A stretch of 64,000 nucleotides of DNA from Paralithodes platypus (Eukaryota > Arthropoda > Malacostraca > Decapoda > Lithodidae): NCBI GenBank assembly GCA_032716605.1, contig CM064572.1, forward strand, positions 39,251,777 to 39,315,776, in the 5' to 3' direction. The position numbers and the translations under genes were made by a program. Positions 46,853-58,232 of this stretch are shown here, piece by piece. Position 1 is the first letter of the stretch; each line of letters begins with the position of its first letter. Under the pieces are notes generated by a model. The model was given only the letters and a program-made list of their open reading frames with translations. It had not been told where the DNA came from and made no database searches.

Positions 46853-47058
46853 GGTAGCGCCAACGAACTTGACAATAATCTTGACCCCTTAACTTCCTAT
46901 AACTCAAAATTAATGAAAGCAATCGGGCTGAAATTCTTCTCATTCGGGAAGAGTCCACCAGGTAATAGGCGTGGATATTTACAGAGAGTTTGCTCCAATC
47001 CCTTTTGAGTTACAAAGAGGTTAGGGATCGAATTATTGTCAAGTTCGTTGGCGCTACC
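46853..47058. mobile_element. TA-flanked MITE with ~27 bp terminal inverted repeats
   Basis: Left GGTAGCGCCAACGAACTTGA after TA; right TCAAGTTCGTTGGCGCTACC before TA. The arms continue ACAATAAT / ATTATTGT. TA target duplication is typical of Tc1/mariner-type elements. The inside carries the GGGAAGAGTCCACCAGG repeat with relatives at 3985, 20405 and 34915. Confidence 0.75.
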
Positions 47059-47060
47059 TA

Positions 47061-47470
47061 TACAACCCCTACAACTACTACTACTACTAATAATACTACT
47101 ACTAATAATAATAATAATACTCATAATAATAACAATAATATTAATAATAATAATATTCTACTTCTACTGCTAAATTTACCTGAGAAATGCCCCCAAGCTA
47201 AATGTGTACATTTTTCGTAAACAAAATGTTATGTCGGGTTATAATTGTTTAGTTCCCTTGGTACAGTCCATAAAACAATCCAATTATGGTTTGATAGACT
47301 ACTATACTCTTGACGGGAACATCCCTAGTAGGATCTTTATGCAATATATAAGGTATTCAAGAGGTCAATATAATACTCATTGACGACACAAACATGAACA
47401 TATGTATATAGGTTTTATTCAATGGGGCACAGTATTATGGCACGTCTCATCATGATATTCTCTATCTCGA
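47061..47470. other. AAT/ACT-rich and unrecognised spacer
   Basis: (ACT)n and (AAT)n-type tracts to about 47155, then AT-rich unique sequence. Confidence 0.4.
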
Positions 47471-47473
47471 GAT

Positions 47474-47610
47474 CACGTACAGTCTACGACAGAACTTGTT
47501 GTCATGGCCTGAGGCAATGTATTAGTTCACTTATCTTTTAATAGATGGCCCTTAAATCGCTTCTAATAAAAGGGGGCGGGATTAATATAGAGGTTGGAAG
47601 GAGGAGGAGT

Positions 47611-47648
<38 letters not shown>

Positions 47649-47895
47649 CTAGAACAGCACGTAGAATAAGTTTATTTTAACATAACACACAGGCTATATT
47701 ATGAGATTAGCTCATGCTGGATCACAAATAAGTAACACACATCAGGTGTTGCGTTATTTATGGAATTTAATATACAGACAATCAAGTTTATATCCTTCGA
47801 ACTTCCCATTCCCCTTTCCTCCCATTCTCTCTGCTGCCTTCCCCTATCTCCCCCCCTTCCCTCTTTTTCTCTCCCCCTTCTCTCTCCTAGCCGAA
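47474..47895 (+). repeat. Inverted repeat, left arm (partner 51225-51667)
   Basis: Begins GTACAGTCTACGACAGAACT and continues through ATAAAAGGGGGCGGGATTAA, a GT microsatellite, CAGCACGTAGAATAAGTTTA and ATCAGGTGTTGCGTTATTTA into a CT-rich end. In reverse orientation the right arm matches at roughly 95-98% by eye outside the microsatellites. The short open frame at 47701 occurs in both arms only because the DNA is duplicated. Confidence 0.85.
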
Positions 47896-47939
47896 TATAT
47901 AATTTTCCTCATCATCGTGTTCAAAGCTGTCCATTAAAA

Positions 47940-48756
47940 TTACTTTGGTGTTTTAATAATACTGTTCTTTTTACCTTTACTGATTCTCAATTATTAACTC
48001 GTATTCTATTCTTTACCTTATACAATGTGTTATAGAAAATAAATAGATATGCTCCGTTGCAAAACACTCAAAGTTGCCAACCTTGGCGTCCTGGTTAGTG
48101 TGAACAATCGTATAAATATATAAGTAACTGAAACGGGATGTTACAATCCACGCATCAAGACAAGTTGGATCACATTGTAATCTAGCTTGGACCAAATTAT
48201 AACCAAATATATATATATTAAAGACAAGATAATATCGGCTCAGTTAGAGAAAACACTTTAGATGAGCCGAAACGTGTTTCTTTGTAATAAAAACAAATTT
48301 TGATATTAGAGTTAATATTTGTTTCTTCCATACCACTATTCACAGCACTGTGGTTGACCAATTCATAATCTACCTTAACATGTAATATGACACGCTATGA
48401 TTATTGCATTATACTTTTCTCAGTGGATTCTTAATTACTAGCTTAATTACTGTGGCTTCCCATTATCAGTAAACAGTTCGGCGCTACCCATTGTAATGAT
48501 TTGCTATAAAGTAAGTCATCGAATTGAACAATTAACGATAATCCAAGCAATCTGGTTGTTGCTTTAAAGTTGATATAAATTGTTTAGGCTTTTATGTTTT
48601 TACTTCGTATTGTTTAAATTATCGTCCAAACATAATTAAAAGTATACTATAGCTCTGTGGATGTTACCTTGAATTTAATTTAATATGTATTATTTCACCA
48701 TCATTATGTTACGGTGAACATTGGAAACACATACACATTATATAATATATATATAA
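47940..48756. other. AT-rich spacer with a possible Penelope-like tail
   Basis: At about 48245-48295, TTTAGATGAGCCGAAACG and a TAATAAAAAC stretch resemble the end of a Penelope-type element, as near 43360. The rest is unrecognised. Confidence 0.3.
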
Positions 48757-49289
48757 GGGGAGGTGTGGTGGAGCGGTCTTGCCACTGGCCTGGTAATCCA
48801 AAGGTCCCGGGTTCAAATCCCGATGTATCAATGGGAAGATATTATTGGGATGGAATTTGTGCTGTACCTAGTATCAGTGCATTACCACAAGCCCACCGAA
48901 ACGTCAATAAAATACCCTCATTGTTCCCTGATTAAATAGCACTGTATGAATATTCCCATATTCAAAATATGCTATAGGGGTGCAATGCCTGGTGAGTTAT
49001 CTGCTCAACAGGTGGCGTTGTGTGTGTGTAAGTGTGAGAGTCCGAGTGTAGGGGGTGAGAGAGTGAAGCACGGGAACGTGGTGGCTTCAGAGATGGGGTC
49101 GTTTCGGGCCATGAGTGAGCACCGTGCCTCATGTGAAGGCAAGATGGCAGGTGCTCGTTGTACTCTACGTGCTTCACATGTCTCACTCCCTAGACTGGAA
49201 CAAGACCTCACGGGCTTCACTGTTCATTGTAAAGCGGTGAATGTTAAGGCTCTCAGCCTATACCCGAGAGGAAGTAAGTTGGAATATAG

Positions 49290-49318
<29 letters not shown>
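48757..49318 (+). mobile_element. tRNA-derived SINE, copy 2
   Basis: Head with GGTGTGGTGGAGCGGTC (box A-like) and GGGTTCAAATCC (box B). The body matches 6247-6735, including TCAATGGGAAGATATTATTG, with an extra GT tract at about 49018-49034, and it ends in about 29 A. Inserted inside the region bounded by the 340 bp inverted repeats. Confidence 0.85.
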
Positions 49319-49322
<4 letters not shown>

Positions 49323-49338
49323 TATATATAATATATAT

Positions 49339-49489
49339 ATGTTTCTAGTCTCTCAGTGGGGATCGAACCATCGACCATCAGAACGATAGCCGACGCTTAA
49401 TCAATTACACCACGGCAGTCTGATTAAGCGTCGGCTATCGTTCTGATGGTCGATGGTTCGATCCCCACTGAGAGACTAGAAACATTTAA
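49339..49489. mobile_element. Palindromic SINE (family S2), perfect 65 bp arms
   Basis: 49339-49403 and 49421-49485 are exact reverse complements over 65 bp, with a 17 bp spacer. Each arm holds a tRNA-like 3' half (GGTTCGATCCCCACTGAGAG). Read on the minus strand, the spacer adds the 5' part of the tRNA-like head. This is the same family as at 55929-56299. The plus-orientation tail continues at 49973 after a TTAA element. Confidence 0.85.
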
Positions 49490-49968
49490 CACCTTACGAG
49501 CGGCCTATGCGGTTTATTATATGTACCGCACAGCGGGGTGTTTTTAGCCAAAAAAGGGCTGTTTACGTGATCATTTTCATGCCTAAAAAGGACCCAGAAC
49601 GTAAAACAAGTACCTATCCCTGAAAGGGCATAAACAGAGCTTTCGAATGACACCATAACGATCCTTGTATGATGGATAGTTTTCTTGCAATAACCGTGCA
49701 ACGCGAGTGCAAAAAGCAGGTAATTCGGTACTTTCGGTACATAATTGAGTATGTAGCGAGTGAGAGAGGGAGGAGGGAGCTGAGATTTGTGTCAGTAGGT
49801 TCGCCGCGGTGGTCTGGAGCAGTCATACGCTCGCTAGTCTCCTGCCACCACTTGTCTCTCTCTCTCAGCCACATTACGTGCTGAAATTGCCACTCGACCT
49901 ATGTCGAGCGCCGCCACATAGTCCAGCTTTTTTTAACTCGACTTATGTTGCTCGCCGCTAATTAAGGG
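49490..49968 (-). mobile_element. TTAA-flanked non-autonomous element, family T3, copy 2
   Basis: TTAA at 49486-49489 and 49969-49972. The ends are CACCTTACGAGCGGCC and, inverted from the right, CCCTTAATTAGCGGCG, so there is a loose terminal repeat. The flanks ACATTTA and ATGGCTCACGTG rejoin as in the uninterrupted SINE tail near 56300. The right portion holds a GA tract and the left portion matches 7500-7723. Confidence 0.75.
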
Positions 49969-49972
49969 TTAA

Positions 49973-50000
49973 TGGCTCACGTGTATTTGTGATATATTCT

Positions 50001-50062
<62 letters not shown>
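49973..50062 (+). mobile_element. 3' tail of the S2 SINE with (TA)n
   Basis: GGCTCACGTGTATTTGTGAT and TTCTCAA then TA repeats match 56308-56340, showing that this is the tail of the palindromic SINE at 49339. Confidence 0.75.
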
Positions 50063-50064
<2 letters not shown>

Positions 50065-50077
50065 GGTTCTTAAATGT

Positions 50078-50229
50078 AAACATTTACAATTTATATTTAT
50101 TCAATCAATATGATCTCCACCCACAAGCTGCATCAACTACCTCCTGTATTCTCGTTGGAGCTGATTTAAACATTTTCCAACTTATATTAGGGCGGCGACG
50201 GATCGCCCCCCCCCCCCCCCCCCCCCCCA

Positions 50230-50261
<32 letters not shown>

Positions 50262-50395
50262 ACCCACCACCCCCACCGATCCCACTCCTCCCGCCCTTTC
50301 CAATCCTAACCTGGACCCCATTCCACTCCCATGATATGATGGCCCACAAATTCACTATTGGGTTCATGTCACACACCCTGGGGTTAGGTCAGGTG
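50078..50395 (-). pseudogene. Tc1/mariner-like transposase C-terminal fossil
   Basis: In reverse, LTPRVCDMNPIVNLWAIISWEW resembles the SPDLNPIENLW region with the third catalytic acidic site's neighbourhood in Tc1 transposases. Further on, NISWKMFKSAPTRIQEVVDAACGWRSY followed by a stop resembles the usual C-terminal end. Between them lies a long poly-G/poly-C tract (50207-50262) that destroys the frame. Strongly decayed. Confidence 0.5.
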
Positions 50396-51035
50396 AAGGT
50401 ATTGAAGGATAAGCCTTTACAACGGCACCTCGTAGCTACATTCTACTTTTCCTATTTTCTGAAGAGTGTAGAGAGGGGAGAAGGGGTGTTGGAGAGAGAC
50501 GAAGTTGTTGTAGTGGCTTTGTTATGTGTGTTATTAGTTTGTATACGTCGTAAGGCTCAGGATGGCCATGGCACGCACTGAAGACAGCAGCATTTCCTCA
50601 ATAATGCTAATACCTTTTATAATTTCCTCAATAATGCTAATACCTTTTCTAGTTTGCCTGGACCAGTGTGTGTATGTGTGTGTGTGTGTGTGGGCGGGCG
50701 TTTTATGTTATCATGGGTGAGTGATTTGTGCCCATTACGTTGTATGTGATCATGTGTGTGATGTGCGTTTTATGTTATCGAGTGTGAGTGTGTGTGTGTG
50801 TTTTGTATCCTGTGTTAATGTTGGTGTGGGTGGGTTGGTGCTTGCATGTGATGGACAGAGGCGAGAGGTTGAAGCGCCGTCTCCCCAAACATTACACATT
50901 GTGGAGGTCATAAGTATATGTATTATTCAACTTATTCCTTAAGCCAACACACATAACTTGAATCCTAAGTGTTATTGTTACACTTAATATATACACAAAC
51001 AAATATAGACGTGTTCTTCGGGAATCGTAGCTTAA
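50396..51035. other. Unrecognised spacer with GT tracts
   Basis: About 50395-50450 (GCCTTTACAACGGCACCTCG) has a relative at 55705. A 30 bp AATTTCCTCAATAATGCTAATACCTTTT-type unit is doubled at 50592-50650. GT-rich at 50660-50830. Confidence 0.4.
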
Positions 51036-51036
51036 G

Positions 51037-51108
51037 TAGGAATAGGATAACTAGCGAGGCAGCGAGCAATAGATGTTGTTCGCTGCCTCGCTAGTTATCC
51101 TATTCCTA
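51037..51108. other. Hairpin, 33 bp arms, 6 nt loop
   Basis: 51037-51069 (TAGGAATAGGATAACTAGCG and onward) pairs with 51076-51108, with one G-T type mismatch. The loop is TAGATG. It could be a tiny fold-back element or a hairpin RNA; nothing in the sequence decides. Confidence 0.7.
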
Positions 51109-51218
51109 ATCAATATATGTTTGTTATTTTAGTCATCCCTAACATTTATTATGTATATGTAAATTCTAAACAATCGCATAGTATTAATCTGCGTATTTTA
51201 GAGGGTATCATTTACGTC

Positions 51219-51224
<6 letters not shown>

Positions 51225-51307
<83 letters not shown>

Positions 51308-51667
51308 GAGAGAAAGAGGGGAGTTGGGGTGAAGGAGGGGGTAATGGGAAGTGCGAAGATATAAACTTGATTGTCTGTATATTAAATTCCATAAATAACG
51401 CAACACCTGATGTGTGTTACTTATTTGTGATCCGGCATGAGCTAATCTCATAATATAGCCTGTGTGTTATGTTAAAATAAACTTATTCTGCGTGCTGTTC
51501 TAGAACACACACACACACACACACATGTTTGACTCTTCCTCCTTCCAACCTCTATATTAACCCCGCCCCCTTTTATTAGAAGCGATTAAAGGGCCATCTA
51601 TTAAAAGATAAGTGAACTAACACATTGCCTCAGGCCATGACAACAAGTTCTGTCGTAGACTGTACAT
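51225..51667 (-). repeat. Inverted repeat, right arm (partner 47474-47895)
   Basis: Reverse complement of the left arm from the GA tract (51225-51310, pairing with the CT-rich end at 47880) to GTAGACTGTAC. The outer flanks CAC and ATA show no target duplication. Confidence 0.85.
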
Positions 51668-53850
51668 AATGGTACATTAAAGGGTGCTTCCTGAATTGTA
51701 CTAATAAGATTACTAATATCAAGAAGCATGGAGTCATGAGTACTAGACAACTCAATGGTGAGTGCCTAACTTAAATGGAATCAAAACAGGAAAGCCTACC
51801 CAAAGTTGTCAATACACATAAATAATTATTAGCCCTCAATGCAATAATAAATGAGAGTCGAGTATCTTCCGTAATTAATGAAAGATTAATTCATGTGCAA
51901 GATAATATCCAGCAACTAAAATAGAGCGAATTGATGTTTACAAATATTGACTCCCTGGACGGCAGGTGAGTCACACGGTACGCTCGAGGTGAGACTTCAA
52001 ACAGGTGAGTCACACGGTACGGTACGCTCGAGGTGAGACTTAATTATTGACCGCGTATAATGGACCTCAGGTAGGGGTCACCTGGAAGGTCACTTGCAGG
52101 ACTTCGTTAGTGAGATATAAGTATATACTTTAATGCAACTCTATTCTTAGTGCAAGTTCAATAATAATATAATTAATGAGAGGGGGTAGAGAATATTATT
52201 TGGAATAAATGAGATATAATAAATCTCGGGGAGGATGAATTTATATTTTATAACGTATTTATATTAAGTGATCGTATGCTAAGATAACGAGACAAGTTTA
52301 GGAATTCGTTTTAATATAAATATATATAATCGAGCAAAGCAAGAACGTTTAATTGACACAGATCAAAAGGAGTGATAATTAACTCTACTTTACACAGTAT
52401 AAGTGAATCTGTTCAAAAGTAAATAATACGATATATACTGTACGTATGAAGGTAATGAATATCAAACGTAATTAATAATAACTGGGGTGTGAATGACACA
52501 ATAAGCAAATTAATACCTGAATTCGGTATCAATCGAAGAATCTCGACTGGTTGACAGATATAACGAAATAGATCGTAGTTTAATAACTACTGTAGGGGGC
52601 TGGCGACGAAGTCCAGCTCATTAATACTTATAAATCAGTATCAGTGATCGTATCTGAACGAGTTAGCAGAAACGATGGGAATAGAAATACACAGGCACAA
52701 TTAGTGTATGTTGAGTGGATGTATATAATTGCAATATGAATTTATGAGGAAGAATTCCTAAGCATTAAACTCGAATATCACTACATCAATGATCATCACA
52801 ACATAAATTAACGTTCATAAAATAACTTCACAAATGATGAGTAAGATAAAGTCTGGGAATTGATAAAGGAATTACTCTATGAACTCGTTGGCAAATCGGG
52901 CGTAGGTTTTAGGTAAAATTGCGATAAGAGAATGAATCAATTACGGAATACACTGCGACTTCAACTCTTGAATAATAAATCACAACACATATAGTTAGTA
53001 AATCTGTGAGCGTGTGGTCGGTACGAAAAGAATTAAACACGATGTATATAACGTATGCGTGATTATATAAGAGGGCAAACAGGTTTTAACATAGATCAAG
53101 GCTGAATTGCAAAATTAACACTGGGTAATACAAGTTCAGAAGGATGCCTTTATCACGGACATACGGGATTTTGGACACAGATCACAATTACATAAGTACA
53201 CAGCACCGTTCACATATTTACATAATCAATACCTCAATAACAATAGCCAACAAAAGAAACATAGAAACACTTATGTAGTTGGAGGGCAGGGGTCGAGAGT
53301 ACAGGTCTGGCCGGCCGGGAGTGAGGGTAGAGGACAGCTCTCCAGGGCTGTTTACGTTACTCGAGCAGGGGTCCTAGGTCCAGGGCGTCAGGCAACAGAC
53401 GGGCAGCACCTCAGTAACACAGCAGGTGGTACTTCAGGAGGTACTCTCGAGGGGGAGGGGGAGGCTGAGGCAAAGCCAGACACTGTTACTTGAAGCCTGA
53501 GCCCGAAGGTGAAAGACTATTAGTGAGGTGTACTTTGCATACATTACTCAGGATTTTCTGAAGTGCTATGCTAAATTGTTTGTGACTCTTGAGTCAAGGG
53601 TTTCGGGGTCATAGGGCTATGAAGAAAAGGGTTAAGTTGGCTGTTACGAGGTACATATTAATCCTAGCCTTGGAAATAAGATATAAATACCTGGGCCTAT
53701 CTCCAAGGTATCACCTTAATATTACATTTAACATCAGTGAGGCAGTATGTTGCTATAATCAAATTAACTGACTTATAACCTACATTTCTCGGCTGGGCTC
53801 TCGGGGTTTATAATTCGGTGCTGAGAACTCAATATAAAACTACTTGTACC
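51668..53850. other. AT-rich stretch, one 50 bp duplication, nothing coding recognised
   Basis: A unit CAGGTGAGTCACACGGTACG with CTCGAGGTGAGACTT is doubled at about 51964-52042. 53280-53500 is GC-richer. No domain, SINE or LTR boundary that I trust. Confidence 0.45.
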
Positions 53851-53879
53851 GTCACAAGTAGAGTCTGGTAGGGTAGATG

Positions 53880-54272
53880 TTAGTCCCATTTGTGTCTATA
53901 TAACTCAGTTCGTTGGTGGTTGGATTGCATAAACAATTCTTCTGTGTAATCCAGATTTGGCTGGACTGCAGAAGGTGCATTTCTATTGGTTGTGGCCACG
54001 TAGAAGGATGGTTGTAATTGGCTCCCCACGTCTGGTGGTGATTGGTGGTGGATGTCCTCTAGCCCCCTATAAGGCCGTGGGCATGAAAGAGCACGGCTGG
54101 GGATAGGTCTGAAGATGGGTAACTGTGGCAGAGGAGGCTGTCTGGAGAGGGGTAACGGAGGTATTTGGGGTGTCCTTCCTTGTCTCTTATGTCTTTGGGG
54201 TTTCGAGGAGGTTGTTTGAATGCTGGCTATTCGGTGTACCATTCCCTCTGGTACACGCTTGAGCCCGGTCAT
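53880..54272 (-). CDS. Hypothetical 130-residue Pro/Gln/Arg-rich ORF
   Basis: Opens with ATG and has a stop at 53880. Composition is rich in Pro, Gln, Ser and basic residues, with no recognised domain, signal peptide or membrane segment. The end (LDYTEELFMQSNHQRTELYR) is less biased. Twenty-odd bases after the stop a TGTGAC start appears on the same strand (53856), reminiscent of the LTR starts in this window, but no polypurine tract lies between. It could be the C-terminal tail of a retroelement polyprotein or chance. A T2 MITE fragment lies upstream at 54275-54400. Confidence 0.25.
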   Translation of the reverse strand: MTGLKRVPEGMVHRIASIQTTSSKPQRHKRQGRTPQIPPLPLSRQPPLPQLPIFRPIPSRALSCPRPYRGLEDIHHQSPPDVGSQLQPSFYVATTNRNAPSAVQPNLDYTEELFMQSNHQRTELYRHKWD

Positions 54273-54274
54273 TT

Positions 54275-54400
54275 CACAAAATTATTCGACGAAGCCGCAG
54301 ATTCCTAATTTGTAGGCTTGCTATTGCTCGCCTGGAAAAAACAACAATCGACACTGGAATGGTCGAAACGTCTTATGATCGCCAAACTAATGGGGTAAAA
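54275..54400 (-). mobile_element. T2-family MITE, fragment i
   Basis: In reverse: CCATTAGTTTGGCGAT, ATTCCAGTGTCGATTG and CAGGCGAGCAATAGC blocks, then the family's GAAGCCGC variant. Both ends are missing. Confidence 0.5.
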
Positions 54401-54744
54401 CAACAAAAACAATAAGGGTAATTATTATACTACTACTACTACTACTATTACTACTGCTGCTGCTACTATTGCTAATAATAATAAGAATAATAACAATAAA
54501 ACTCCCGATAAAAGCAATAGAGGATGTCTCACACTCTAAAAATACTTCCCCTCTATTTTTGCCCTATTATAAAACCTGTCTATTCTCCTTTGTTGACGCT
54601 AACCCAATAAAGACCCTTAAACTCATTAGCTTCGCAAATTCACAATAATGGCGGCACGTGCGCGAAAAAAAAAAAAAAAAAAAAAAAAAAACCATCAATA
54701 GCCTAGAACACGTAATTATTTTTGTTTCCGTTTTTTTTTCTTTT
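54401..54744. other. Spacer with (ACT)n, (AAT)n and poly-A
   Basis: ACT-type tract at 54429-54470, A-run at about 54666-54691. No gene. Confidence 0.6.
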
Positions 54745-55100
54745 CACTCAGTGTGGTTCAGTATCCTCCTCATGCTAAGCCCCTTTAGTTTTCACACGTT
54801 CAGCCCATTAGTTTGGCGATTTTAAGACCTTTTGCCTCTTTTCTTTGCCAATATTAAGACTTTTCGTGTCATTTAGGGGTCGATTTTTTTCCCTGGCGAG
54901 CGACAGCGAGCCTGTAATTTAGGAGGAATCGGCCTTTGGCCGGGACATTTTTCTACCGCAAAATTTCCAAATATATCTTGAAGGGGGATCCTGTTTGTTT
55001 GTTATATATATTTGTTTTTAAGTTTGATGGAGGTCTAGGGAGGAAATTAGAAAAAATAATATATATATGAAATAATCGACAAAAAGTGAATCATCCCCCC
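54745..55100 (+). mobile_element. T2-family MITE, copy h
   Basis: Carries the family blocks, including CTGGCGAGCGACAGCGAGCC and AATCGGCCTTTGGCCGGGAC, and ends GTGAATCATCCCCCC followed by TTAA (55101-55104). Confidence 0.7.
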
Positions 55101-55104
55101 TTAA

Positions 55105-55795
55105 TTCTTTACCTACCCGATAACACTATCGTTAGTGAGTGCTGCATGTTTGTTTGTACTATTGTTGATATCTTGTCAAAATGCAAATTTAGTTAAATAC
55201 AAAAATTGATATAAATTGTAGTTTCTTTATTCATACATAATTCAGTATATTTTACCAGTACGTCCCGGACTTCCCAAATTAACTAATTCCTTGAACATGA
55301 CGATAGTGCATTGTTATGTGTGTGATTAGTTTGCTTGGGAAACAGATTAAGTTGCTCATGTAGTGATGTACACCCTACTGTATGTGGTGGATTGTGTTCT
55401 TTTATTTCAAAATTGTATTTTATTAGTCGTTATTTCCACATGGCGATTTTGATTAGTTCTTTTGCGTTTATCTTGTGTCACCCCAGTTTTGGTTTGTTTA
55501 TTTTGCAAGTTTGACATTATAATTGTAAAGTTTTTTTTCCTCGTCCGTCTGTTAGTTTATTTGTTTGATCTAAGCTTCCACAGAATAGAGGATTTTTGTA
55601 AATGCATAATTTATTCCCGGTGTATTTAAATATTTATGTATTTATCAATTCATTATCCTGTATTATAATTACAGGTGGTGGTGGTCGTGAAGGTTGAGGG
55701 ATTAGCCTTTACAACGACACCTCGTATCTACTTTCTTTAATTAAGTAGGATATCCCCTTCTTCTTAATATGAATAGTAGAAGGTTAAACATTATT
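55105..55795. other. AT-rich spacer
   Basis: No gene seen. About 55675-55735 shares ~55 bp with 50390-50450. Confidence 0.4.
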
Positions 55796-55799
55796 TATC

Positions 55800-55928
55800 A
55801 CACCGTGGTAGAGTTGATTAATGCATGGACTCTCGTCCTGACTGTCGGTGGTTCCACTCTGGCTGAGAGTAAAAACATTTAGCAGCTCACGCGTATTTGG
55901 GAGATATATATATATATATATATATATA
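55800..55928 (+). mobile_element. S2 SINE, diverged single copy with (TA)n tail
   Basis: ACCGTGGTAGAGTTGATTAA is followed by the anticodon-like region, GGTGGTTCCACTCTGGCTGA, then AACATTTAGCAGCTCACGCG and TA repeats, in the same order as the other S2 copies. It abuts the palindrome at 55929. Confidence 0.65.
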
Positions 55929-56443
<515 letters not shown>

Positions 56444-57220
56444 GTATATCATGCCCTGATTTTATGCAGGATTAACAATTGGATATGGTGAGTTCTACTC
56501 CACGGGACTTCCAAGTTCAAATACGTACATATAATATGAAAGGAAAACAGAGGATAAGTATATCACAAGATATGGTTTAATAATACAGCTTTATTTCTTT
56601 TGCACTATATTGGAGAAATAATCTGGAACTGAACACATAGGACATGTATCACTGCCAGTGAATAGCACTTAATTTTATCACTGACTCCTAGCACAGTCGC
56701 GGAGCTAGATAGGGAGCACTTATTACTGACCAACTTCACTAAATCTTCGAGATAGTTTTTAAGACACTGGGGTGGACGATGGAGAAGTGTTTCTAGTAGT
56801 GGAGTAACCACTGTCACTTTCTTTCAGGAATGTCACAGTGTTTAAAGTTCAAGGTCAAGTACCCCAATAGGTATGCAGCTGGGTTGTATAGAAAATGGGA
56901 AGTCACTGGTAGACTCTGAAATATTTTCTAACACTTTGGTAAATTTCGGCAGAGTCGCTGAAGTCTCAAAAATAGGTTAAAGGTGTATTAATTCAAAATG
57001 GATTCACTGGTGGGTGGCAAATTATTGATCCGTATCACTCGGACTGTATGGTGGTACAAGTCGTAGCTTTAGGACCTGCTTATTAACACTGGTGCGGATA
57101 TATACGTATTTAAGCCACTTTTGGGGGAACTCTGTTTATTTCGTTCACTCGACACTTTTCCTACTTGCTGTCACTCTATCTTCTTCTCTTGGTCTCCCGG
57201 CGTGGTAACTTCTCGATGGA
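56444..57220. other. Unrecognised stretch
   Basis: A 70-residue minus frame at 56605-56817 has no domain that I recognise. No polypurine tract precedes 57221. Confidence 0.35.
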
Positions 57221-58232
57221 TGTGTTACGCTGGCCAGCTTGCCAGAATGTGCTCGTACTCGCTAGCACTCGCCAGGGCAGTGAAATTGTCTATAATAATC
57301 GTAGAACGATGTTCTTTCTTTCTTAGTATTCATGTTGTCACAGACAGATCAGTGGTGGTCTTTATTCTTGTCTGTGACACTTGGAAGTATTTTATATCAG
57401 TGATAGAGTATAAGATGTGTAGTGTGAATTTAAGGAGAGAGAGAACGAAGGAGGCAGCGAGGTGGTATTATGTGCGTGTGTATGTACGTGTGCCTTCCTC
57501 GCTCGGGCGGAGGTTCCCACGCTCTTGATTGGCCGGCGGGCCTGGCGCGTCATATGACGCCTGCTCTTCATGACGTAGTGGTCTGTGATTGGGTGCCGCT
57601 GTCTTAGTGTTGGTGCTGGGGGGCTCCTACCCGCGTGTCTCCTTAAAGCTTGGCATGGTGTGCTTGGTCCTCGACGTCCATTGCAATCTGTCCCCAATCT
57701 AACCCCCTGTACTACTGTTTCTCTCTCTGAACTTCTTCTTTTCCAATACTTCTCATCTTAATTCAATTACTTAATCCCTTCTGGTTCTGCATACGACTTC
57801 CATAGTCGGCCAGTCGTATTACCAGCACCAGTTCTCACATATATGTTTTGCACTAGCTTTAGGGATTATTAGTCATAGTCACATGGAGTCATATTAGCAT
57901 TGGGTGCTTCTAATTATTGAGTTGTTCTTTGTTACTATTTAATGCTAGACAGTGGTGGGTATCTTTGGTCGTTGTCTGAGTTATGTACATGGCAAGTCAG
58001 AGCCTGTACGACTTCGACGAAGCTAGGTAGCCTGTAACCCTTGTGCATATTTTTCCTTTGCGAGTGTAGCAGTATACAAGCGAAGGGCTTTTGCCTACTC
58101 TTACTTGTATGCTTGCTACCTCATTTTGTTGGCCTTTGTGGAGCGCCAGGGTAAGACCAGATACTTAAGATCTGGACTTACCAAGAGAGCCTCCTAGTCA
58201 CTTAACGTAACATAAGGGAAATCTGTTCAAGG
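57221..58232 (+). repeat. LTR-A, plus strand, left ~1.0 kb of a gypsy-type LTR
   Basis: Starts TGTGTTACGCTGG and follows the element 1 LTR in order: CTCGCTAGCACTCGCCAGG, GTTGTCACAGACAGATCAG, TCTGTGACAC, TCGGCCAGTCGTATT, CTTACCAAGAGAGCCTC and TTAACGTAA. It breaks off at 58232, where another LTR of the family begins in reverse. No polypurine tract precedes it, so it is a 5' or solo LTR. The 135-residue open frame inside is not a gene. Confidence 0.75.

Noticed and set aside
57121..57528. 135-residue plus-strand ORF
   Set aside because: It runs across the start of LTR-A; the sequence is LTR, not a gene.
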